From: CAZYMF01 sp964648215
Lineage (GTDB): Bacteria; Desulfobacterota; Binatia; HRBIN30; JACQVA1
Assembly (NCBI GenBank): GCA_964648215.1
Contig: CAZYMF010000128.1
Coordinates: forward strand, 1-13,580
Direction of reading: 5' to 3'
DNA length: 13,580 nucleotides
Positions 7,104 through 12,911 of this stretch are shown piece after piece. The number at the start of each line of letters is the position of its first letter. Positions within the stretch are counted from its first letter, which is position 1. Below the pieces are notes generated by a model. That model was given only the letters and a program-made list of their open reading frames with translations, was not told where the DNA came from and made no database searches. Made by a program: the position numbers and the translations under genes.

Positions 7104-8012
7104 ATGAAGCAGAAACCCGCCCTCAGTCTGGCCGCCATGCCCGGCCGGCGCCGTGCCACGCTCGAGCTGGCGCAGGAGATCGAGCGCCGCGGCTACGCCG
7201 GCATCTACTGCCCCAGCTTCTGTGACGGCATCGGGCTGTGCGAAGCGCTGGCGTTGACGACCAAGACCATTCGCTTCGGCACGGCGATCGCCAACATCTA
7301 CACCCGCCATCCGTCGGACTACGCGCAAACCGCCGCCCTGATCCACGAGCTCAGTGGCGGGCGCTTTCTCTTCGGCATCGGCGTCAGCCATGGCCCGGTC
7401 CACGATCGCCTGGGCATCACGGTGGGCAAGCCGCTCGCCGACGTCCGCCACTTCGTCGCCGAGCTGCGGAGCGGGGCCAAGCGCCAGGGCGACCTGCCGC
7501 CGGTGGCCCTGGCCACGCTGCGCAAGCCGATGGTGCGGCTCGCCGCCGAGATCGGGGAAGGGGCGATCTGGGCCAACGCCGCCCGCTCGCACATGGCGAA
7601 GTCGCTGTCCTACCTGCCCGAGAGCAAGCGCGGCGGCGAGGACTTCTTCCTCGGCAACATGATCCCCACGTGCATCAGCGACGACCGCGCCGCGGCCGCC
7701 GCGGTCAACCGCAAGACGCTGATGGGCTACGTCACCCTGCCGAACTACCAGAACTACTGGATCGAGGCCGGCTACGAGGAGGAGATGCGCGCCATCCAGG
7801 GCGCCATCGCCAAGCGCGAGTTCGACAAGATCCCCTCGCTGATGAGCGACCGCTGGCTGGCGGACACGACTCTCTACGGCAGCGTCGCCGAGGTCCGGGA
7901 GGGGGCCGAGGCCTGGTACGCCGCCGGCGTGACGACGCCGATCCTGGTGCCGTCGTCGACGGCCGGGGGCCAGATGCAGGCCTTTCAGGAGCTGCTGGCC
8001 GCCTTCGACTAA
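7104..8012 (+). CDS. LLM-class (luciferase-like) oxidoreductase, probably F420-dependent
   Basis: A 302-residue TIM-barrel protein of the bacterial luciferase/F420-dependent methylene-H4MPT reductase superfamily. The beginning (KPALSLAAMP, then ELAQEIERRGYAGIYCPSF) is the first strand-helix-strand of the barrel. IRFGTAIANIYTRHPSDYAQ (57-76) and GGRFLFGIGVSHGPVHDRLG (85-104) are the characteristic central motifs. The closing GVTTPILVPSS matches the usual C-terminal pattern. Members transfer hydride between F420 or FMN and an organic substrate in the cytoplasm. F420 is inferred from subfamily resemblance and from the Ddn-like neighbour near 12.9 kb. The ATG at 7104 has a strong AAGGAGG site at 7093-7099, four bases upstream. 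The gene begins 22 bases after the gap, so its upstream partner, if any, is lost. Substrate unknown. Confidence 0.9.
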   Translation: MKQKPALSLAAMPGRRRATLELAQEIERRGYAGIYCPSFCDGIGLCEALALTTKTIRFGTAIANIYTRHPSDYAQTAALIHELSGGRFLFGIGVSHGPVHDRLGITVGKPLADVRHFVAELRSGAKRQGDLPPVALATLRKPMVRLAAEIGEGAIWANAARSHMAKSLSYLPESKRGGEDFFLGNMIPTCISDDRAAAAAVNRKTLMGYVTLPNYQNYWIEAGYEEEMRAIQGAIAKREFDKIPSLMSDRWLADTTLYGSVAEVREGAEAWYAAGVTTPILVPSSTAGGQMQAFQELLAAFD

Positions 8013-8041
8013 GCGGGCAAGGGCCCCGCCAGGAGCGCCCA

Positions 8042-8055
8042 TTTCACCGTTCACC
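8042..8055. repeat. Short TTTCACC(G/C)TTCACC motif, copy 1
   Basis: TTTCACCGTTCACC in the gap before the copper monooxygenase gene matches TTTCACCCTTCACC at 10292-10305, in the gap after it, at 13 of 14 bases. Each copy is two near-repeats of TTCACC. It may be a dispersed micro-repeat of this genome or chance in C/T-rich DNA. Confidence 0.3.
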
Positions 8056-8085
8056 GCCCCTGAGAGCCGCTCCGCTCCCCTTTTG

Positions 8086-8114
8086 TTGACACAGCGGGAG
8101 GGAGGGGTCATTGA
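8086..8114 (+). promoter_or_regulatory. Probable promoter of the copper monooxygenase gene
   Basis: A consensus -35 box TTGACA (8086-8091) is followed 17 bases later by a weak -10 box CATTGA (8109-8114). Transcription from about 8121 would leave a 40-base leader containing the AGGAGGGG ribosome binding site at 8146-8153. Unlike the leaderless genes in this window, this gene has both a leader and a strong ribosome binding site. Confidence 0.4.
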
Positions 8115-8160
8115 TGGAGTCAAAGCACCATCAGAATTCGATCGCAGGAGGGGGCTGGAC

Positions 8161-10131
8161 ATGCGTGTGACGGCTCGAGCCGTGCTGCTGCTGGCGTTGA
8201 GTTTCTGTTTGCCCGGTTGGGCACTGGCGGCGAGGAACTCGGAGTGCCTACTGACGTTGACGGCCGATGCCAGCAACGCGACCAGCATCGGCCGTAGCGG
8301 AAGGATGATGGCGGCGACGGCCGATCCGTCGGGCACCTGCACGTTCACCGTCACCGCGTGTCTCGACGACAGCGGCGCGGCGACCTGCACCGCCGGCACG
8401 ATCAACAGCGTCCGCGTCATGCACGTCGGGCGGGATCAGGAGCTGAGAGACTTGCGCCAGTCGTTGCAGTCGTTGCTGCCGGCGACCGGCCGGATCTGCA
8501 CGCAGACGACGATGACCATCGGCCTGCGCGAAACGGCCGTGGGGCCGACGCACGGGCGCAAGATCGTGCGCGCCGGCGTGGTCGCCGCCGACGGCCGCTT
8601 CGACGCCGACTCGCTGATGTTGCTCTGTCAGCCCTCCACCTTCCTGCGCATCCAGCGCGGGATCTTCAACGTCAGCTGCACCAGCGAATCCTGCCACAAC
8701 TCGGCGACGCGGGCGGGCAACATGGTGCTCGAGGAAGGGCAGTCGCTGGCCAACCTCGTTCGTGTCGACCCCGACAACGCGCTGGCGCGACAGGAGCTGT
8801 ACAAGCGCGTGTCTCCCGGCGTGCCCGGTGCGAGCTTCCTGTTGAAGAAGATCGAGGCGCCGGCCCCCGGCGAAGGCGAGCGGATGCCGTTCGGCAGCCC
8901 CGGCCTCACCCAGGACCGCATCGACCTGATCCGCAACTGGATTCTGGCCGGGGCGCCGGCCGAGGGCGTCGTGGCGGGAGATCCGGGCGGGTTCGCGCCC
9001 GACAAGCAGCCGGTGATCGACCCGCCACCGCCGCCGACGGACGGCTTCCAGGTGGTCCTGCCCGCCTTCACCATTCCGCCGCGCGGCGAGCGCGAGATCT
9101 GCCAGTACATGGAGCTGCCCAACGACCAGCCGATCTACGTGACCGGCTTCGAGATGTCGATGAATCCGGGCAGCCATCACTTCATCCTCTACAAGTACGA
9201 CGGCACCCAGACCGACAAGTTCCCGCAGGGGCCGGTGGACGATCCCGCCTGCCTCAACTTCGGCCCGGGGGACGGCGGCTTCGGCTACCGCTTCATCACC
9301 GGCGCCCAGGTCGATTACTACGACGTCCCCTTCCCGGCGGGAGTGGCGATGATGCTGAAGGCGCACCAGCCGGTGATCTTCAACTCGCACTACATCAACT
9401 ACTGGAACGCCCCGGAGACCGGCCAGGTGTGGTTGAACATCCACACCACCGCCGCCGCCAACGTGCAGTACACCGCCGAGAACATCTTCGACGTGAACCT
9501 CTTCGGCATCAACGTGCCGCCCGGGATGATCGGCAGCACCAGCCAGACCTGGCGCGCGCCGAGCGACCTCTACCTGTTCTCGCTGACCTCGCACATGCAC
9601 AAGCGCGGCATCCAGTTCGTCGTCGACAAGGTCGGCGGCGCCGACAACGGCACCGAGATCTACCGCAGCGGCACCGAGCCCAACGGCTGGGACGACCCGC
9701 TCAACAAGATCTACACGCCGCCGCTCTTCTTGAAGAAGGGCGAAGGGCTCGAGTACACCTGCACCCACGACAACGGCGCCGACGCCGACCATCCCGTGCG
9801 CCTCGGGTGCGAGGGGACGAGCAAGGACATCTTCAACACCACCTACTCGTGCGAGACCGACGCCGACTGCGTCGACATCAACGTGTGCAAGGACGGGCGC
9901 TGCGGCAACTCGACCAAGGGTTGCTCCAGCGACGGCGACTGCGGCCCCGCCGGCACCGGCCGCTGCATCCCGCAAACGCTGCGCTTCGGCTTCACCGGCG
10001 ACGACGACATGTGCATCATGCCGGGCCTGTACTACGAGGCGACGCCCAACGCGACGATGGCGCCGCCGGCGCCGGGCGCCCTCCGGACCAACCTGCGGAT
10101 GATGCAGCGCGCCGTGGCATCACGTCCGTAG
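8161..10131 (+). CDS. Secreted heme c / type II copper monooxygenase (PHM/DBH-like) fusion protein
   Basis: A 656-residue exported protein. ATG 8161 follows AGGAGGGG by seven bases and begins a clear signal peptide, with predicted cleavage after ALA at residue 23. Residues 24-160 form an unrecognised Cys-containing domain. Residues ~165-265 resemble a planctomycete-type cytochrome c: CTSESCH (173-179, a C-x4-CH heme motif), a candidate axial Met242 in RMPFG, and the closing WILAGAP. A proline linker (287-292) leads to a copper type II, ascorbate-dependent monooxygenase domain: SHH (His339, His340), NSHY (His410), HMH (His478, His480) and DDDMC (Met617). These match the CuH (three His) and CuM (two His, one Met) ligands of peptidylglycine and dopamine hydroxylases. 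A Cys-rich insertion (564-602) precedes the Met ligand. Expected role: periplasmic or extracellular O2-dependent oxidation; substrate unknown. A strong hairpin follows the stop. Confidence 0.9.
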   Translation: MRVTARAVLLLALSFCLPGWALAARNSECLLTLTADASNATSIGRSGRMMAATADPSGTCTFTVTACLDDSGAATCTAGTINSVRVMHVGRDQELRDLRQSLQSLLPATGRICTQTTMTIGLRETAVGPTHGRKIVRAGVVAADGRFDADSLMLLCQPSTFLRIQRGIFNVSCTSESCHNSATRAGNMVLEEGQSLANLVRVDPDNALARQELYKRVSPGVPGASFLLKKIEAPAPGEGERMPFGSPGLTQDRIDLIRNWILAGAPAEGVVAGDPGGFAPDKQPVIDPPPPPTDGFQVVLPAFTIPPRGEREICQYMELPNDQPIYVTGFEMSMNPGSHHFILYKYDGTQTDKFPQGPVDDPACLNFGPGDGGFGYRFITGAQVDYYDVPFPAGVAMMLKAHQPVIFNSHYINYWNAPETGQVWLNIHTTAAANVQYTAENIFDVNLFGINVPPGMIGSTSQTWRAPSDLYLFSLTSHMHKRGIQFVVDKVGGADNGTEIYRSGTEPNGWDDPLNKIYTPPLFLKKGEGLEYTCTHDNGADADHPVRLGCEGTSKDIFNTTYSCETDADCVDINVCKDGRCGNSTKGCSSDGDCGPAGTGRCIPQTLRFGFTGDDDMCIMPGLYYEATPNATMAPPAPGALRTNLRMMQRAVASRP

Positions 10132-10137
10132 CTCTCA

Positions 10138-10181
10138 CGCGCCGGTTGCGGGGCGGATTGAGCCGCCCCGCAACCGGCGCG
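10138..10181 (+). terminator. Perfect 19-bp hairpin just after the copper monooxygenase gene
   Basis: The arms 10138-10156 and 10163-10181 are perfectly complementary over 19 bases with a six-base loop ATTGAG, beginning six bases after the stop codon. This is a very stable stem in terminator position. It lacks a following T tract, so it is either an atypical terminator, an mRNA 3'-end stabiliser, or part of the repeat cluster. Its right arm is shared with direct-repeat copy A. Confidence 0.55.
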
Positions 10182-10254
10182 ACGAAATTGCTCGCAACCG
10201 TTGGCGGGTGAGCACGACAAGTCTCCAGCGGGGCTGCGCCCGCACCCCCCGAGG
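10166..10254 (+). repeat. Direct repeat of ~90 bases, copy A
   Basis: This segment begins CCCCGCAACCGGCGCGACG and ends GCACCCCCCGAGG. Aligned by eye to 10501-10590 it is about 80% identical, with a few one- or two-base indels. Conserved blocks are the first 19 bases, CTCGCA-CCGTTG, GTCTCC and GCGGGGCTGCGCCC. Neither copy lies in a supported gene. The divergence between copies indicates an old duplication or two members of a dispersed family. Confidence 0.75.
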
Positions 10255-10446
10255 TCTCTCTCAGCGGCGCGCCGCTTCGCGACCTTTTCCCTTTCACCCT
10301 TCACCTTTCCGCCTTCTTCTCTGTCTTTCTTCTCCGCCGGGCATCCGACTCCAACGGTGGATGGAGGACGAGACCGTCCTATATTTCCGGCAAGGCTCGG
10401 AGACGAGGCCAATTTGCCCGGCTCGGGGGCGCGGAGATGGGAGTGT
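10255..10446. other. Gene-free spacer between the repeat copies, with a pyrimidine tract and a palindrome
   Basis: No supported gene. It holds a perfect 14-base palindrome AGCGGCGCGCCGCT (10263-10276), then a 53-base tract at 10283-10335 with 49 pyrimidines on the plus strand, containing copy 2 of the TTTCACC(G/C)TTCACC motif. After that come an AT-rich patch TATATT (10380-10385) and GC-rich sequence with no recognised element. The lower GC and strand bias of the tract differ from every gene in the window. Confidence 0.6.
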
Positions 10447-10481
10447 GAGGGAAGGACCAGCGCCCCTCTGGTCCTTCCCTC
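10447..10481. repeat. Perfect 14-bp hairpin in the repeat cluster
   Basis: GAGGGAAGGACCAG (10447-10460) and its exact complement (10468-10481) flank the seven-base loop CGCCCCT. It touches and slightly overlaps the large palindrome that begins at 10477, so the two stems would compete at that boundary. Confidence 0.75.
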
Positions 10482-10591
10482 GCGGGGCGCAGGGGCGAAG
10501 CCCCGCAACCGGCGCGACGGAATCACTCGCAGCCGTTGCGTGTGAGTTCGATCCGTCTCCTGCGGGGCTGCGCCCCTGCACCCCCCGAGGG
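10477..10591. repeat. 115-base near-palindrome with nested stems, containing repeat copy B
   Basis: The outer arms 10477-10507 and 10561-10591 are complementary at 28 of 31 positions. Inside lie GACGGA (10516-10521) with TCCGTC (10552-10557), and CACTCGCA (10524-10531) with TGCGTGTG (10537-10544, one mismatch). The whole element could therefore fold into one long interrupted stem. This arrangement resembles REP/MITE-like palindromic elements that are moved in trans, but no flanking target duplication was identified, and the assignment to such a class is inference. Confidence 0.7.
10501..10590 (+). repeat. Direct repeat of ~90 bases, copy B
   Basis: The second copy of the segment at 10166-10254, in the same orientation, 246 bases further on, about 80% identical by eye. 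In this copy the left flank is an inverted match of the right end, making the long palindrome. In copy A the left flank is instead the monooxygenase terminator hairpin. Confidence 0.75.
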
Positions 10592-10622
10592 GGAAACCGA
10601 AAGGCGCGGTTTCCCCCTCGGG
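10584..10622. repeat. Perfect 16-bp hairpin at the right edge of the repeat cluster
   Basis: Arms 10584-10599 and 10607-10622 are perfectly complementary over 16 bases around the loop AAAGGCG. The left arm overlaps the right arm of the large palindrome by eight bases, so these are alternative folds on one strand. Such overlap could allow switching between structures, though this is speculation. Confidence 0.75.
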
Positions 10623-10985
10623 CTCCCCCTTCGCGCCCGCTGCGCGTGCAATGGGCCGCGTCACTCCGAGCCGGCCTCGCGCCAATGCCGTCCCTCAACG
10701 GCGGCGGGCGTTCCCGCCAATGGTGGGCTCGTTATCGCCGGCGCCGGCCTCTGACCTGTGTACATTGCGGGCCGCGTGCCTTTTCGCGAGAAGCGCTGAG
10801 CCGGGTTGCGACCTTGTCCCTTCGCGGCGCATGCAGTCTCGATCATGCGCTCGCGCCTCGGTCTCAGACGACGTGTCGAGCACGGCGGGCCGGCGAGACA
10901 GTCGCCATGGTGTGTTCGCCGTTGGTACGCGTCGTGCGTCGGCAGCGCTGAGTGTTTCGATGGCCGGCATGAAAGGAGACCCGCC
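10623..10985. other. Gene-free stretch upstream of the enolase-superfamily gene
   Basis: No supported coding sequence. A six-base perfect hairpin GGCGGG-CGTT-CCCGCC lies at 10703-10718. A nine-codon ATG frame (10960-10989) ends in ATGA on the downstream start. No convincing -35/-10 pair was found, so the promoter of the next gene is not located. AAGGAG (10973-10978) is that gene's ribosome binding site. Confidence 0.55.
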
Positions 10986-12128
10986 ATGAAGATCACCGAC
11001 ATCCGCCCGGTACTGCTCACGGCTCCCTACGGCATTGCCGGCACGCATATCTCGCAGCGTAGCGCCTGTCTTGTCGAGGTCCACACCGATGAGGGCGTGA
11101 CTGGTCTCGGCGAGACCTATGCCGGCGTCTACGTTCCGGAGATCGCGGCGGCGATCGTCGAGTTCTTCTGCCCGTACCTCGTCGGCCAGGACGCCACGAA
11201 CCCGAACCAGGTCTACCGCATGGCCTACCGGCTCTCGAGCTACTGGGGACGCGCGGGGCTCACGGTGATGGTGCTCAGCGGCATCGAGAACGCGCTCTGG
11301 GACATCGCCGGCAAGGCCCGGGGCGTGCCGGTGCACGAGCTTCTCGGCGGGGCCGTCCACGATCGCCTGCCGCTATACGCCAGCGGTGGCACGCCGACAT
11401 TGAGCATCGCCGAGTTGGAAGCGCAGGCCAGCCGGGTGAGGGAGCAGGGCTTCCGCGGCTACAAGATGCGCGCGAACTTCTTTCAGTATCAACCGGAGGT
11501 GGAAGCGGAGCGCGTGGCCGCGGTCCGTCGGGTGCTCGGGCCGGATTGCAAGCTGGCCCTCGACGCGGTGCAGAGCTTCAACTTGCAGCCGTGGTCGGTG
11601 AAACAGGTCGTGCGTCTGCTGCGCGTTCTGGAGCCGTACGATCTGGCGTGGGCGGAAGAGTTCCTGCCACCGTTCGATCCCCTGCCCTACGCCGAGCTGC
11701 GGCGGTCGACGGCGACGCCGATCTCCGGAGGCGAGGGCATCACCACGGCGCAGCAGTTCGAGCAGTGGTTGCGCGTCGGCGCCTTCGATCTGGCGCAGCC
11801 GGACGCCACGATCATCGGCGGCATCGGCGAGGCCCGCCGTGCCTGCGAGGCGGCCGCGGGCTACGGCGTGCAGGTGGCGTTTCACGTCTGGGGCTCGGCG
11901 CCGACGATCGCCGCCAACTACCAACTCGCCTTCACCACGCCCAACTGCATGATGCTCGAGCGCCCGATCATGGGGAACCCGCTGGAGACAGAGATCCTCG
12001 TTGCCCCCCTCCAAGTCGAGGACGGCTGCGTCCTTCCCCCGACGGCTCCGGGGCTCGGCCTCGAGCTGACGGAGGAAGTGCGGCGCAAGTACACCTACGT
12101 GCCCGGGAGCGCGAGCCTGCTGGGTTGA
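10986..12128 (+). CDS. Enolase-superfamily enzyme, mandelate racemase/dehydratase-like
   Basis: A 380-residue protein, the normal length for a mandelate racemase or sugar-acid dehydratase homologue. The start ATG 10986 has AAGGAG seven bases upstream. The N-terminal capping domain (1-~125) includes ENALWDIAGKARGVPVHELLGG (101-122). The barrel follows, with YKMR (Lys160, Arg162), LALDAVQSF (metal ligand Asp193), AEEF (Glu224/225), SGGEG (Glu250), QPDATIIGG (Asp273), FHVWGS (His300) and Glu325. The Asp273-His300 dyad places it in the mandelate racemase subgroup. These enzymes abstract the proton next to a carboxylate using Mg2+. Arg at 162 and Val at 195, where Lys and Asn are usual, and EEF in place of EEP, suggest an unusual substrate. 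It stands alone behind the hairpin cluster, so context gives no pathway. Confidence 0.9.
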   Translation: MKITDIRPVLLTAPYGIAGTHISQRSACLVEVHTDEGVTGLGETYAGVYVPEIAAAIVEFFCPYLVGQDATNPNQVYRMAYRLSSYWGRAGLTVMVLSGIENALWDIAGKARGVPVHELLGGAVHDRLPLYASGGTPTLSIAELEAQASRVREQGFRGYKMRANFFQYQPEVEAERVAAVRRVLGPDCKLALDAVQSFNLQPWSVKQVVRLLRVLEPYDLAWAEEFLPPFDPLPYAELRRSTATPISGGEGITTAQQFEQWLRVGAFDLAQPDATIIGGIGEARRACEAAAGYGVQVAFHVWGSAPTIAANYQLAFTTPNCMMLERPIMGNPLETEILVAPLQVEDGCVLPPTAPGLGLELTEEVRRKYTYVPGSASLLG

Positions 12129-12420
12129 GCGGCGAGAGGAATTGACGGGTCGCCGGGGACCGCTCCTTCAGGGTCGCCCCACGGACTTGTCAGTTTGTCC
12201 ATCGGGCGAATGCAGCCTCTGGTGATCGGCCGGTCAGTGCCGACACGGATAGAAGGTGGTCGGGGGCACCAGAGCTCCCGACTCGTCATCAAGTCGCCAG
12301 CTTTGTACCTAACGACTCTCAGCTGCCCACCTCCAATGCTAGTCGCCCGTGCGAGGGGCCTTGACAAATTCATAGAAGGGTCAGGGTGAGGGAAGATCAC
12401 CAAGAATGCCTCGCGCTCCC
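12129..12420. other. Gene-free region between convergent genes
   Basis: About 290 bases between the enolase-superfamily gene (+) and the zinc-finger gene (-). No supported gene. The middle holds the candidate structured RNA described separately. GGGTCGCC occurs twice near 12148-12178. A TTGACA at 12361-12366 has no matching -10 box and leads into no plus-strand gene. The base composition is less GC-biased than in neighbouring genes, which would fit a remnant of an inserted element. Confidence 0.5.
12217..12334 (-). ncRNA. Candidate structured RNA (three-way junction with loop-tail pseudoknot)
   Basis: Read 5' to 3' on the minus strand: an outer stem pairs 12334-12327 (GGAGGTGG) with 12259-12252 (CCACCTTC), one G-U wobble. 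Inside are a five-base stem (12317-12313 with 12296-12292) and a seven-base stem (12281-12275 with 12266-12260), the latter directly adjacent to the outer stem. The eight-base loop of that stem, CTCTGGTG (12274-12267), is exactly complementary to CACCAGAG (12224-12217), which follows a fourth hairpin (TCGGC/GCCGA, 12243-12226). No known RNA family was recognised. It might be a bridge-RNA-like remnant of an insertion element, a riboregulator, or chance complementarity. Folding was judged by eye only. Confidence 0.35.
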
Positions 12421-12765
12421 TCACCCGGAGAACCGCTCCCACGCCGACTGGCGGCTCATCCCGAGCGCCTGGCCGATCCGTTCCCAGGTCGCGCCGCGCC
12501 GGCGCAGCATAGCGACGTGCTGCTGCAGCGTGTCCCCGACCGCGCCGACGGCGGCGGCGGCGGGGCGCAGGGTCGCGAGCAGGTCGTCGTCGCTCAGCGC
12601 GTCCCACCCGGGAAACGGCGGCGCCGGCTTGCCGTCGAGAATACGGTTGCACAGCCCGATGCAAGCGTCGCAGATGTACACGCCCGGCCCGCCGACGAGC
12701 TTGGCGACCGCGCGCTCGTCCTTGCGGCAGAACGAGCAGTAGAGGGGATCTTTCTTCTTCGCCAT
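12421..12765 (-). CDS. ClpX-type C4 zinc-finger protein with helix-turn-helix tail
   Basis: A 114-residue protein starting at ATG 12765, with AAGGGGA eight bases upstream. The N-terminus is a zinc-binding domain like that of ClpX: Cys10 and Cys13 (YCSFCRKD), then Cys32 and Cys35 (YICDACIGLC), with the same 18-residue spacing as in ClpX, but no AAA+ ATPase follows. Residues 92-112 (ATWERIGQALGMSRQSAWERF) form a helix-turn-helix of the kind that recognises DNA. In ClpX the zinc domain dimerises and binds adaptor proteins and substrates, so here it probably mediates dimerisation or partner binding by a small regulator. The middle (45-90) is Ala/Pro-rich. It stands alone, convergent with the enolase-superfamily gene. 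Targets unknown. Confidence 0.82.
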   Translation of the reverse strand: MAKKKDPLYCSFCRKDERAVAKLVGGPGVYICDACIGLCNRILDGKPAPPFPGWDALSDDDLLATLRPAAAAVGAVGDTLQQHVAMLRRRGATWERIGQALGMSRQSAWERFSG

Positions 12766-12783
12766 GTTCGCCGTCCCCTTCCG

Positions 12784-12812
12784 GTCATTGCTGACGCCAG
12801 AACCGATGTCAA
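12784..12812 (-). promoter_or_regulatory. Possible promoter of the zinc-finger gene
   Basis: On the minus strand a consensus TTGACA (12812-12807) lies 17 bases before AATGAC (12789-12784), a poor -10 match. The Shine-Dalgarno AAGGGGA and the ATG at 12765 follow immediately. The exact -35 box is the main support. Confidence 0.3.
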
Positions 12813-12911
12813 GATATCCCTGACGAGCAAGGGGCGCCGCCCGTGCAACGTGTTCCGATACCGCAGCTTCTCGTGGTACACAGCGGCGCAGAGAGCGTGA
12901 GGAGGGGAGCC

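Noticed and set aside
6642..8420. Frames running through the N gap on either strand
   Set aside because: They are continuous only because N codons were translated as X; the gap length is a placeholder, so continuity is not evidence.
8248..9975. Minus-strand 575-codon frame antisense to the copper enzyme
   Set aside because: The sense strand has a signal peptide and all copper ligands; the antisense product is Val/Ala/Gly/His-biased with no motif.
10651..10989. 112-codon plus-strand frame ending in ATGA at the enolase-superfamily start
   Set aside because: No ribosome binding site or recognisable domain, and composition is Arg/Ser/Ala-rich as in random GC-rich DNA. The overlap alone is weak support.
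12282..12296. Hammerhead-ribozyme-like TTGATGACGAGT on the minus strand
   Set aside because: It resembles the CUGAUGA core, but the required GAAA strand and the three hammerhead helices were not found.
12095..12664. 189-codon minus-strand frame across the zinc-finger gene and the gene-free region
   Set aside because: It overlaps the zinc-finger gene in another frame and passes through the hairpin-rich stretch; no motif seen. Better explained as open by chance.
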